Origin: JBDFMH01 sp047238125
GTDB taxonomy: Bacteria; Pseudomonadota; Alphaproteobacteria; Sphingomonadales; Sphingomonadaceae
Direction of reading: 5' to 3'
NCBI RefSeq assembly: GCF_047238125.1
Contig: NZ_JBDFMH010000001.1
Location: 2,108,001-2,172,000 of the forward strand
Length of the DNA stretch: 64,000 nucleotides
Within the stretch, counting starts at the first letter, position 1, and the number at the start of each line of letters is the position of its first letter. Below the pieces are notes generated by a model. That model was given only the letters and a program-made list of their open reading frames with translations. It had not been told where the DNA came from and ran no database searches. Shown here piece by piece: positions 1 through 7,470 of the stretch. The position numbers and the translations under genes were made by a program.

Positions 1-597
1 TCGCAGGTCGAGCTTGGCCGGCTCGCGACGGTCAACTTCCTGCTCTATTTCGCGCACCATCTCTTCTCGGCGGTCTATGTCCTCTATGCCGGCCATCGCT
101 ACGGGCTCGGCGCGCTCGAGGTCGGGCTGCTGCTCGCCGCCGCCGGCGCGCTCGACATGGCCGTGCAGGGCGTGCTCGTCGGCCCCGTCGTCAAGCGGAT
201 CGGCGATCGCGCCACGATGCTGATCGGGCTGGTCGGCGGGGCGGCCGGCATCGCCGCGATGGGCATCGCCCCCAGCGGCTGGTGGTTCGCGGCCGCGCTG
301 ATCCCCAACGCGCTCTGGGGCCTGGCGATGCCCACGCTGCAGGCGCTGATGACGGCGCGCGTCTCCGAATCCGAACAGGGCCAGTTGCAGGGCGCCAACA
401 ACAGCGTGGCCAGCATCGCCGGCATCGTCTCGCCCCTGTTCTTCGGCTGGATCTACGCGCTCACCATCGCGCCCGGGCTGGATGCCGCCCTGGCCGGCAC
501 CGCCTTCCTGCTCGCCGCCCTGGTCCTGCTGGCCGCCGCCCTGCTGGGCTGGCGCGCGGTGGGGCGGGGGCTTCCAGACGCTGCCCCAACCGCTTAG
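1..597 (+). CDS. MFS transporter, TetA-like, C-terminal part
   Basis: The reading frame is open from base 1, so the N-terminal half lies outside the window; about 198 residues are visible. They form the last six or so hydrophobic segments of a major facilitator antiporter. The stretch MPTLQALMT followed by EQGQLQGAN is typical of the tetracycline/multidrug TetA family (TCR/Tet), including the conserved loop after helix 10. It would sit in the inner membrane and export a drug or metabolite by proton exchange. The substrate cannot be read from this fragment, so no gene symbol is given. The next gene follows after a 66-base gap and has clearly different base composition. Confidence 0.85.
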   Translation, partial: SQVELGRLATVNFLLYFAHHLFSAVYVLYAGHRYGLGALEVGLLLAAAGALDMAVQGVLVGPVVKRIGDRATMLIGLVGGAAGIAAMGIAPSGWWFAAALIPNALWGLAMPTLQALMTARVSESEQGQLQGANNSVASIAGIVSPLFFGWIYALTIAPGLDAALAGTAFLLAALVLLAAALLGWRAVGRGLPDAAPTA

Positions 598-663
598 CAA
601 GTGCTGGGTAGAGTATTGATACCATGATCTGTCAGATGATGAGCGCTTAAGAAGGATTTTAAG

Positions 664-1272
664 ATGACAGCCGCTCACGACGACACTCAGCTTAAGATAA
701 TGTCTTCGATCGGCCACGTTTGCATTCAGTGGGCACTTCTTGAGCACCTTCTCCTTGGCTGCATTGCCGCGATAGAGAACATCAAACTCGAAAAAACATA
801 CATCATGTTCGGCTCAGCCGACGTGGTTGCACGGTGCGGATTCGCTATAAATTTAGCTAGGGACGCCAACTTGCCAGGGCACTTTCCAGCACGTCTGGAC
901 GCTATACGCAAAGAGTTGAACGGTGGGCTGAAAGACAGGCGCAATCAGGTCGTGCACGGGGTTCACGCAGCTGCTGATATGCCCGACGCCGTTCGTTTAA
1001 CAATCGCGAAATGGACTGGACCGCGTCGCCACGAAGTAGTTTCCGTTATGCAAATGTACGAGCTCGGAAGCCGTCTCAACGAGCTCGCGAATAGCGCTAA
1101 CGCTATCCAAAATGAGATCTTTGAATGGCGCATCAAGATGCTTGAGAATTGCCGAGATCACAAGCAACGAGAGTTCTCGGAGAGATATCCAAAAGTCTTG
1201 CTTGGGCTGCGCACGCAAATCAGAGCAAGCATAAGTCGCTTTCGAGGGCAACTCGGGCATTGGCTAGATTAA
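664..1272 (+). CDS. Orphan protein with HEPN-like RX4H motif
   Basis: A 202-residue protein that I cannot assign to a named family. It is largely alpha-helical in composition and contains RNQVVH at residues 93–98 (R-N-x3-H), the RX4–6H arrangement used by HEPN ribonucleases, preceded by a basic 'KDRR' stretch. An AAGGA ribosome-binding site sits 7 bases before the ATG. Codon use is visibly more AT-rich than in the flanking genes, suggesting recent acquisition. No nucleotidyltransferase (MNT) partner or antitoxin is adjacent. A HEPN-type RNase toxin or defence protein is an inference from one motif only; it may be a conserved protein of unknown function. Confidence 0.6.
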   Translation: MTAAHDDTQLKIMSSIGHVCIQWALLEHLLLGCIAAIENIKLEKTYIMFGSADVVARCGFAINLARDANLPGHFPARLDAIRKELNGGLKDRRNQVVHGVHAAADMPDAVRLTIAKWTGPRRHEVVSVMQMYELGSRLNELANSANAIQNEIFEWRIKMLENCRDHKQREFSERYPKVLLGLRTQIRASISRFRGQLGHWLD

Positions 1273-1303
1273 GATACTTATCTCTTCTATATGATAGAGT
1301 ATC
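1273..1303 (+). other. Stem-loop directly after the orphan gene
   Basis: GATACTTATC (1273–1282) pairs with GATAGAGTATC (1293–1303) with a single bulged base and a 10-base loop. It starts immediately after the TAA stop. There is no T-run, so it is not a classical intrinsic terminator, but it may stabilise or end the transcript. Confidence 0.4.
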
Positions 1304-1951
1304 CATAGCTCGACGTCATGATTATCATCGCCGACCCGGAAACCCTAATGGCCATCTCGTCCCAATCCTAAGCCTAGCGGCTGTGTAATCAATGGGCGAG
1401 CCATTAAGTGGCTGTCACCATCGCCATAACCGATGCGATGCGCACCGCCGATCGCGACTGAACCATTTTCCTACAGGTCTCGAATCTGCGATAAGGGGCC
1501 ATGCCTCATTGCAGCCCCTTGCCCCGCGCAGCCCGGGGCCGCGTGCCGTTCGCCGGCGGACCCCTTCCATCGCGCGCCCGCCCTCCCGTCGCCCCTGCGC
1601 AGGCAGGGGCCCATGGCTGTTCCTTCGGGCAGCCGGCGTCGGCCATGGCGAACCGGCGGGCGGGCCAGTTGATGGTCGGACTGCCACACCGCAAAGTCAT
1701 CGGGTCCTGCCTGCGCAGGGGCGACGTTGGTCGGTGCCGGACCGGCCACGTCCATCCGCAAGGAAGTTACAACCGCACGCAACGATCCCTGCATCCGACC
1801 GCCCCGTTAGCGCGTCCATGGTGTGAACTTCGTCCCGAAACGGGACGCGGCGGTGCCCCCTCGCTTGCCCCGCGCCCCGGCTTCCCTTTTCGATGCTTAA
1901 GGCGTAAGGCGGCGCGATTTTTTCGGCACCCGATCAGGCAAGAGGTTTTGT
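1304..1951. other. Gene-free region upstream of infA
   Basis: About 650 bases with no convincing gene. The first third is AT-richer and resembles the preceding orphan gene; the middle holds the REP-like inverted pair described separately (1587–1726). The last ~100 bases must contain the infA promoter, but I see no clear -35/-10 pair. The open frames here lack domain-like sequence and follow GC-rich frame bias. Confidence 0.5.
1587..1726. repeat. REP-like inverted repeat pair (BIME-like)
   Basis: Two exact copies of CGTCGCCCCTGCGCAGGCAGG lie in opposite orientation at 1587–1607 and 1706–1726. The first copy also folds on itself: GCCCCTGC, loop GCAG, GCAGGGGC. This is the layout of bacterial REP elements paired as a BIME. 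No RAYT transposase is in the window. Confidence 0.75.
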
Positions 1952-2170
1952 TTGGCCAAGGAAGAACTGCTCGAGATGCGCGGCCAGGTGGTGGAGCTGC
2001 TGCCCAACGCCATGTTCCGCGTCCGGCTCGAGAATGATCATGAGATACTCGGCCACACCGCCGGCAAGATGCGCAAGAACCGCATCCGCGTCCTCGTCGG
2101 AGACGAGGTGCTGGTCGAGCTGACCCCCTATGATCTCACCAAGGGCCGGATCACCTACCGGTTCAAGTGA
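1952..2170 (+). CDS. infA: Translation initiation factor IF-1
   Basis: A 72-residue protein of exactly the usual IF-1 length, an S1/OB-fold factor that binds the ribosomal A site during initiation. The diagnostic sequence is complete: MAKEELLEMRG at the start, GHTAGKMRKNRIRV in the middle and the C-terminal YDLTKGRITYRFK. The start codon is TTG, fixed by the conserved MAKEE N-terminus and an AGAGG ribosome-binding site about 7 bases upstream; no in-frame ATG fits. It leads a tight block with maf, an RNase E/G-like gene and yacG. Confidence 0.97.
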   Translation: MAKEELLEMRGQVVELLPNAMFRVRLENDHEILGHTAGKMRKNRIRVLVGDEVLVELTPYDLTKGRITYRFK

Positions 2171-2769
2171 TGGGGGCCGCGCCGCCGCTGCCGCCGCGGC
2201 TGGTCCTCGCGTCCGCCAGCCCGCGCCGGCTGGATCTGCTGGCCCGGATCGGGATCGTGCCCGATGCGGTCGACCCGGCGGAGATTGACGAGGCGCCGCT
2301 GCCCGGCGAACGGCCGCGCGATCATGCCCGCCGACTGGCCGTGGAAAAGGCCGCTGCGGTCGCCGTCCGCCATCCGGGCGCGATGGTGCTGGCGGCCGAT
2401 ACGGTCGTCGCCGCCGGCCGCCGGATCCTGCCCAAGGCGGAGGACGAGGCTACCGCGCGGTCCTGCTTGGTGCTGCTGTCGGGCCGCCGCCACCATGTGC
2501 TGACCGCAGTCACGCTGGTCGGCGCGGATGGGGTGGCGCGGCACCGGCTGTCGGATACGATGGTCGTCTTCAAGCCGCTGTCCGCGGCCGAGATCGCCGC
2601 CTATCTGGCCGGCGGCGAATGGCGAGGCAAGGCCGGCGGCTATGCGATCCAGGGCTTTGCCGAGGCGTTCATCCGCCGCATCGACGGCAGCCATTCGGGC
2701 GTGATCGGCCTGCCGCTGGCGGAAACGCGCGCGCTGCTGCTGGCGGCGGGCCTGGTGGCCGGTGGCTGA
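2170..2769 (+). CDS. maf: Maf-like nucleoside triphosphate pyrophosphatase
   Basis: A Maf/HAM1-fold enzyme that hydrolyses non-canonical or UTP/dTTP nucleotides to monophosphates. Visible signatures are the N-terminal LASASPRR phosphate loop, the ADTVV segment with its catalytic Asp, and EWRGKAGGYAIQG, which is typical of the YhdE (dTTP/UTP) branch. The ATG overlaps the infA stop as TGATG; a GTG three bases earlier is an alternative. The 199-residue length is normal. It is translationally coupled to infA and to the following gene, which starts inside its last codons. Confidence 0.92.
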   Translation: MGAAPPLPPRLVLASASPRRLDLLARIGIVPDAVDPAEIDEAPLPGERPRDHARRLAVEKAAAVAVRHPGAMVLAADTVVAAGRRILPKAEDEATARSCLVLLSGRRHHVLTAVTLVGADGVARHRLSDTMVVFKPLSAAEIAAYLAGGEWRGKAGGYAIQGFAEAFIRRIDGSHSGVIGLPLAETRALLLAAGLVAGG

Positions 2770-3766
2770 ATGGCTCTACGAAGCGGGCGTAGGGGAAGCC
2801 CGCGCCGCGCTGGTGAAAGACGGCGCGATCCTTGAAGCCGCGATCGAGCGGGATGACGGGGCGTTGCGTGCGGGCACGGTGCTCGATGCCCGCTTCGCCC
2901 GCGCCACCCTGCCCGGCCGCCGCGGCATCGCCGTCGCCGATGGCGTGGAGCTCTGGCTGGAGCCGCTGCCGCATGGCCTGAGCGAGGGCCGGCCGTTGCG
3001 CGTGGAAGTGGGGCGCGAGGCACTGTTCGAAGCGGGCCGCGCCAAGCCGCCCCGCGTCCGCCCCGCCGCCGATGGCGCGGTGCCCGGCCCCGGCCCCGAT
3101 CTGCGCGCGCGGATCGCCGCCACCGGCCTGCCCGTCGTCGACTGCGCGGCGCACGGGCCCGACCGGCTGGAAGCGGCTGGCTGGTCCGAACTGTTGGAGG
3201 AGGCCGCGACCGGCGAGATCGGCTTTCCCGGCGGCGCGCTGCGGCTGTCGCTTACCCCGGCGATGGCGCTGTTCGATGTCGATGGCGTGCTGCCCCCCGC
3301 CGATCTTGCCGTCGCCGGCGCCACCGCCGCGGGCCGCGCGATCCGGCGGATGGGGATCGCGGGCTCGATCGGCATCGATCTGCCGACCGTCCCCGATCGC
3401 GCCGCCCGGCAGGCCGCCGCCGCCGCGCTCGACGCGGTCGTGCCGCAACCGTTCGAGCGCACCGCCGTCAACGGTTTCGGCTTTCTGCAGCTGGTCCGCC
3501 GCCGCACGCGCCCGTCGCTTGCCGAACTTCTGCAGGCCGATCCCGCGCTCGCCGCCGGGCTCGCGCTGCTGCGCCGCGCCGAACGCGAACCCGGTATCGG
3601 CGCGCGCACGCTGGTCGCCGCGCCGCCGGTCGCGATGCCGCTGCTCGCCCGGCCGGACTGGATCGCGGCGCTGTCACGGCGGATCGGCGCCTCGGTCGCG
3701 TTGCGCCCCGATCCCGCGCTCCCCATATCGGCCGCCTATGTCGACGTCGCGAACCCCTCGCTCTAG
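2762..3766 (+). CDS. Ribonuclease E/G-like protein
   Basis: A 334-residue protein matching the catalytic core of the RNase E/G family, which cleaves single-stranded RNA in rRNA and mRNA maturation. The segment GFGFLQLVRRRTRPSL near residue 240 corresponds to the family's FGLLEMSRQR–RPSL block. GIDLP near residue 203 aligns with the first catalytic Asp. It is much shorter than RNase E (over 1,000 residues) or RNase G (~490). I see no CPxC zinc-link, and the second catalytic Asp is not obvious. Start is GTG, overlapping maf by 8 bases; yacG begins inside its 3' end. The infA–maf–rng–yacG order supports the assignment. Confidence 0.75.
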   Translation: MAEWLYEAGVGEARAALVKDGAILEAAIERDDGALRAGTVLDARFARATLPGRRGIAVADGVELWLEPLPHGLSEGRPLRVEVGREALFEAGRAKPPRVRPAADGAVPGPGPDLRARIAATGLPVVDCAAHGPDRLEAAGWSELLEEAATGEIGFPGGALRLSLTPAMALFDVDGVLPPADLAVAGATAAGRAIRRMGIAGSIGIDLPTVPDRAARQAAAAALDAVVPQPFERTAVNGFGFLQLVRRRTRPSLAELLQADPALAAGLALLRRAEREPGIGARTLVAAPPVAMPLLARPDWIAALSRRIGASVALRPDPALPISAAYVDVANPSL

Positions 3767-3959
3767 CCGCGCCGGCTGCCCGGTCTGCGGCAGTCCCGCC
3801 GTGCCGGCCCACGCACCGTTCTGCAGCCGCGGCTGCCGCGATCGCGATCTGCTCGCCTGGTTCGGCGAAGGCTATCGCATCCCCGCCCGGCCGACCGAAG
3901 CCGAAGCCGCCGAAATCGACAGCAGCCCTCTGGACAGCGACGCCGACCCCCGCCTATAG
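3738..3959 (+). CDS. yacG: DNA gyrase inhibitor / zinc-ribbon protein YacG
   Basis: A 73-residue zinc-ribbon protein. The four ligands are visible as CPVC and CSRGC, followed by the conserved RDRDLLAWFGEGYRIP segment that defines YacG. In E. coli YacG binds GyrB and inhibits gyrase. The ATG at 3738 lies 29 bases inside the RNase E/G-like gene, so the two overlap in different frames and are likely coupled. A longer upstream frame exists but is a shadow of the RNase gene. The Asp/Pro-rich tail is typical. Confidence 0.9.
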   Translation: MSTSRTPRSSRAGCPVCGSPAVPAHAPFCSRGCRDRDLLAWFGEGYRIPARPTEAEAAEIDSSPLDSDADPRL

Positions 3960-3985
3960 GCGCGCCTCCAACGCGTGCCTTCGAT

Positions 3986-4061
3986 GCCCAGGTAGCTCAG
4001 TTGGTAGAGCATGCGACTGAAAATCGCAGTGTCGGCGGTTCGATCCCGTCCCTGGGCACCA
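3986..4061 (+). tRNA. tRNA-Phe (GAA)
   Basis: A 76-base cloverleaf: acceptor GCCCAGG pairs with CCTGGGC, the D-arm contains AGCTCAGTTGGTAGAGC, the anticodon loop reads CTGAAAA with anticodon GAA, and the T-arm contains GGTTCGATCC. CCA is encoded. Confidence 0.97.
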
Positions 4062-4340
4062 CTTCTTCCGGCGTCGCCAGCTTGCCATATCGGCGGTTGC
4101 ACCCGCCTATTTTCCTCCCTCAACGACTTCCCGAGCAACCGCTAAAGAGTTCGGGTCACGGAACTGCGCGGTAGCCGGCAGTCGACTTACCTTACGAGCA
4201 GCGTGGATCAGCCCCAATAGTACGCGTTGCGTGGCCCACGCGGTCGGGGAGCCATGTCGGCGAGCGGTCGCTGGCAAGCTCGCCCAAGCGGTTGCGGGCC
4301 TCGCAGGACCCACTGACGATGTCAGGGCAGAATGGCGATC
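4062..4340. other. Spacer between tRNA-Phe and malic enzyme
   Basis: About 280 bases, somewhat less GC-rich than its surroundings, with no supported gene, no integrase and no recognisable duplicate of the tRNA 3' end. It lies downstream of both flanking genes. Confidence 0.4.
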
Positions 4341-5945
4341 CTAATCGTAGGTAGGTCGCCACGATACGTTCGAAAAATCGGGGGGGCGGCTCTCGAGCTT
4401 TTCCGATAGCGCTTGCGCTGCGACCGCTTGGGCGACGCTGAGAGCAGTGTCGCGCAAGGACTCGATCGGCGGCAGCAGGGCGTCGGCTTGGGCCGCGGCA
4501 TCGGCAAGGGCGCGTGCGGCGGCCAGGAACATGCCGTCGCTGATCGCACGCGCGCCGCAGGCCAATGCGCCGAGCCCGACGCCGGGAAATATGTGGACGT
4601 TATTGACCTGCGCCACGCCTGCGACGCCGAACGGGCTGCCGGTGCCGACGATCGCGCGGCCCTCCGTCCAGGCAAGCAGGTTCGCCGGATGCGCCTCGGC
4701 ATGGGTAGTCGGGTTCGACAACGGCAGGATGATCGGGCGCAGGGTCCCGGCAGCCATTGCGCGCACCGCCTCCTCGGTAAAGGTGCCGGCGCGCCCGGAG
4801 GTGCCGAGCAACACGGTGGGGCGGACGCGGCGGACGACTTCAGCCAGCGAGATCGCGCCATCGGCGTCGCGCGTCCATGCGGCGACCTGCGCGGCCGGGC
4901 GCGCGATCGCCGCCTGCGCCGGGGTGAGGCCCGGCTGTCCTGCGACCACCAGACCCATCCGGTCAACCGCCCAGATCGCGCCCCGCGCCGCGCCCTCGGT
5001 CATGCCTTGCGCGATCATCGCGCGGATCGCGAGCTCGGCAATGCCAGTCCCGGCCGCCCCCGCGCCGACCAGCACGACGCGCTGGTCTTCAAGGCGCCCG
5101 CCGGCGCGCGCGACCGCTGACATCAATGTACCGACCGCTGTCGCCGCGGTGCCCTGGATGTCGTCGTTGAAGCTCAGCAGCCGATCGCGATAGCGGTCGA
5201 GCAGGCGATAGGCATTGGCCCCGGCAAAATCCTCCCACTGCAAAAGCACGTCTTCCCAGCGTGTCCCCACCGCCGTCACAAACCGGTCGACGAAGGCGTC
5301 ATACTCAGCGCCGCGCACGCGCGCATGGCGCCAGCCGACATAGAGCGGGTCGTCACGCAGCGCGGCATTGTCGGTGCCGACATCGAGCAGGATCGGCAGC
5401 ACCTCGGCCGGGTGGAACCCGGCGCAGGCGGTGTAGAGCGCGAGCTTGCCGATCGGGATGCCCATGCCGCCCGCGCCCTGATCACCCAGGCCCAGAATGC
5501 GCTCGCCGTCCGACACGACGATCACCTTGACCCGATCGAGCGCGGGATCGGCCAGGATGTCGGCGATCCGGTCACGGTTGGGCCAGGACAGGAAAAGCCC
5601 GCGCGGGCGTCGCCAGATCTCGCTGAAGCGCTGGCAGCCTTCCCCGACGGTGGGTGTGTAGACCAGTGGCAGCATGCGCGACAGGTCGCTCTGGATCAGG
5701 GCCTGGAACAGCACCTCGTTGGTGTCCTGAAGTTCGCGCAGAAAGGCGTAGCGGTGGAAGTCGTCCGGCAGCGCCTCCAGCGCGCGGCGGCGGCGCGCGA
5801 TCTGCCCCTCCAGCGTGCCGACGTGCGGCGGCAGCAGCCCGTGCAGCCCGAGCCGATCGCGCTCCTCGCTGGTGAAGGCAGTGCCCTTGTTGGTCAGCGG
5901 ATCGGCCAGCAGCGCGCGGGCCGCGGCGTGTCGAGCGACGGTGAT
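4341..5945 (-). CDS. maeA: NAD-dependent malic enzyme
   Basis: Oxidative decarboxylation of malate to pyruvate. The N-terminal region carries DPLTNKGTAFT, then LGLHGLLPP, LQDTNE and MLPLVYTPTVGE, all diagnostic of malic enzymes; GLGDQGAGGMGIP and the Rossmann loop VLVGAGAAGTG follow. The first in-frame ATG/GTG/TTG (GTG at 5714) would delete about 77 conserved residues. Upstream of it the only plausible initiator is ATC at 5945–5943, placed 7 bases after a good AGGAG site; the frame is closed by a stop at 6021–6023. With ATC the protein is 534 residues, near the family norm. It is the last gene of the dctA–porin–maeA operon, 16 bases after the porin stop. Confidence 0.9.
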   Translation of the reverse strand: MTVARHAAARALLADPLTNKGTAFTSEERDRLGLHGLLPPHVGTLEGQIARRRRALEALPDDFHRYAFLRELQDTNEVLFQALIQSDLSRMLPLVYTPTVGEGCQRFSEIWRRPRGLFLSWPNRDRIADILADPALDRVKVIVVSDGERILGLGDQGAGGMGIPIGKLALYTACAGFHPAEVLPILLDVGTDNAALRDDPLYVGWRHARVRGAEYDAFVDRFVTAVGTRWEDVLLQWEDFAGANAYRLLDRYRDRLLSFNDDIQGTAATAVGTLMSAVARAGGRLEDQRVVLVGAGAAGTGIAELAIRAMIAQGMTEGAARGAIWAVDRMGLVVAGQPGLTPAQAAIARPAAQVAAWTRDADGAISLAEVVRRVRPTVLLGTSGRAGTFTEEAVRAMAAGTLRPIILPLSNPTTHAEAHPANLLAWTEGRAIVGTGSPFGVAGVAQVNNVHIFPGVGLGALACGARAISDGMFLAAARALADAAAQADALLPPIESLRDTALSVAQAVAAQALSEKLESRPPDFSNVSWRPTYD

Positions 5946-5961
5946 GGGGTGTCTCCTGCCG

Positions 5962-7464
5962 TCAGAAGCGGAAGCTGAGCCAGCCGGCGAAAAAGTCCGA
6001 GCTGCGGAAGCCGGCCTTCGTCAGCGACGGGCCGGCGGCGAGATGCTCGTAGCGGCCGGTGAAGGACAGTCGCGGACTGATCGACCAGACGAGCTGCGCC
6101 CGCGCGACTTCACCGATCTTGGCATCGCCTATGTTCTGCGTCCCCGCAAACGGCTGCCCGTTCGCGCGGTAGACCGCGTCAGTAACGCTGTCGCGCCAGG
6201 CGAACTGATATTCTGCCGTCAACCGTACCTTCGGCACCGGTGATACGGTCAGGTTCGGAGCGACCGTGATCAGGTTCGATGGGGTCAGGAACAGCGCGTA
6301 GCTGTAATAGATGTTGTTGCCGAACGGCGCATAGGCGTCGCGCAGCTTGCCGTCGCCGTAGCCGCCGCCGCCACTGGCATAATCGGCGTGGAACCCGATC
6401 CGCGGCGCGGTGGGCTGCTGCCCCAGCCGCCAGGTCTGCGCGAAGAAGGCCTGCCAGGCATCGATCTCCTGATCGCGATAGGTGCCCCATTGGTGATTGA
6501 CCGACCAGTCGATGGTCAGCCGGCCGGCATCGCCCCATAGTCTCGCGCCGGCATAATAGCGTGTCGCCGGGCCGATCCGCCCGCCCCACGCGCCGACCTT
6601 GTTGCGACGACGCCAGACGAAAGGATCGAAATAGAGCTTCGACCCGCCGAGCCACGTGTCAGGCAGGACGAAGCCGAGCGTGGCGCCCGAAAAGCGGCGC
6701 GCGGGGTCGTTGATGTCGTCGCTGGTACCGAGGTCGCCATAGGCGGTGGGACGCAGGTCGAACAGGTCGATCCGCATCTTGCTGCCCCGCGCCCACAGCC
6801 GCAGGCCATTCAGCGTGTAGCGGATGGTATTGTTGTCGCGCTGGGAGACCAGAAGGTTGGGGCCGTCCGTGAACTCCTGCCGGCCGTACCGCGCGCCCAG
6901 TGCGACGCCGCCGACATCGGCAGTAACGTCAGCAAAATATTGCTGTAAGACGAGGTCGTTGCGCAGCGTCGCCGCGGGGGCGCCAAGATTACGACCGGAG
7001 ATCCCGCCATGCGCGATCTCGCCGTACAGCCGAACATGGGGGCCAAGGTGGAGGTCCGCACCGCCGACCAGCCGCCGAATATCCTGTCGCTGGTGCGGCA
7101 CCTCGCGCAGGTTGGGATTGGTGGTGAGGTTGACCCGCAAGCGCGCCTCGCCCGACAAAGTGAGGTAGACATCACCGTCGCTATTCAGCGGCAGATATTT
7201 CAGCCGGTCGAACAGGTCGTCGCGCTTGGCCGGATCGCGCAGGTTGCCCCAGTTCTCGGCCCAGCGCGACAGGTTGAACCCGCCGGTGGTCGCCCCGTCT
7301 CCAGCGGCCGCCGCGGGATAGGCAGTGACGGTTGGGTTCGCCGGAACGCGGGTCTCTCCCGCTTCGCTGGGGGCGACCCGGCCGGTGGCGACCTGAGCGG
7401 CGATCGGCGTCGTGAAGGCGCAAAGGGCGGTGGCTGCCGCAGCAGCGCGAATGAAGCGGGTCAT
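5962..7464 (-). CDS. Outer-membrane porin, alginate-export (AlgE-like) family
   Basis: A 500-residue beta-barrel protein with a Sec signal peptide (cleavage probably after IAAQ, about residue 24). Alternating aromatic/polar strands run throughout and the C-terminal residue is Phe (WLSFRF), the BamA-recognition signature of outer-membrane barrels. WGNLRDPAKRDD and LSGEARLRV near residues 70–110 match the alginate_exp domain family. It lies 6 bases after dctA and 16 bases before the malic enzyme. This placement suggests it lets C4-dicarboxylates cross the outer membrane rather than alginate. That role is inferred from context only. Confidence 0.85.
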   Translation of the reverse strand: MTRFIRAAAAATALCAFTTPIAAQVATGRVAPSEAGETRVPANPTVTAYPAAAAGDGATTGGFNLSRWAENWGNLRDPAKRDDLFDRLKYLPLNSDGDVYLTLSGEARLRVNLTTNPNLREVPHQRQDIRRLVGGADLHLGPHVRLYGEIAHGGISGRNLGAPAATLRNDLVLQQYFADVTADVGGVALGARYGRQEFTDGPNLLVSQRDNNTIRYTLNGLRLWARGSKMRIDLFDLRPTAYGDLGTSDDINDPARRFSGATLGFVLPDTWLGGSKLYFDPFVWRRRNKVGAWGGRIGPATRYYAGARLWGDAGRLTIDWSVNHQWGTYRDQEIDAWQAFFAQTWRLGQQPTAPRIGFHADYASGGGGYGDGKLRDAYAPFGNNIYYSYALFLTPSNLITVAPNLTVSPVPKVRLTAEYQFAWRDSVTDAVYRANGQPFAGTQNIGDAKIGEVARAQLVWSISPRLSFTGRYEHLAAGPSLTKAGFRSSDFFAGWLSFRF

Positions 7465-7470
7465 GCTGGC

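Noticed and set aside
664..1272. HEPN–MNT toxin–antitoxin pair
   Set aside because: Only the RX4H motif is seen; no nucleotidyltransferase gene lies on either side.
3872..4138. Minus-strand frame giving GRDRTADTAIFSRMLYQLSY
   Set aside because: This is the antisense of tRNA-Phe, a well-known false protein call.
3986..4340. Genomic island integrated at tRNA-Phe
   Set aside because: No integrase, no direct repeat of the tRNA 3' end, and the downstream genes have normal composition.
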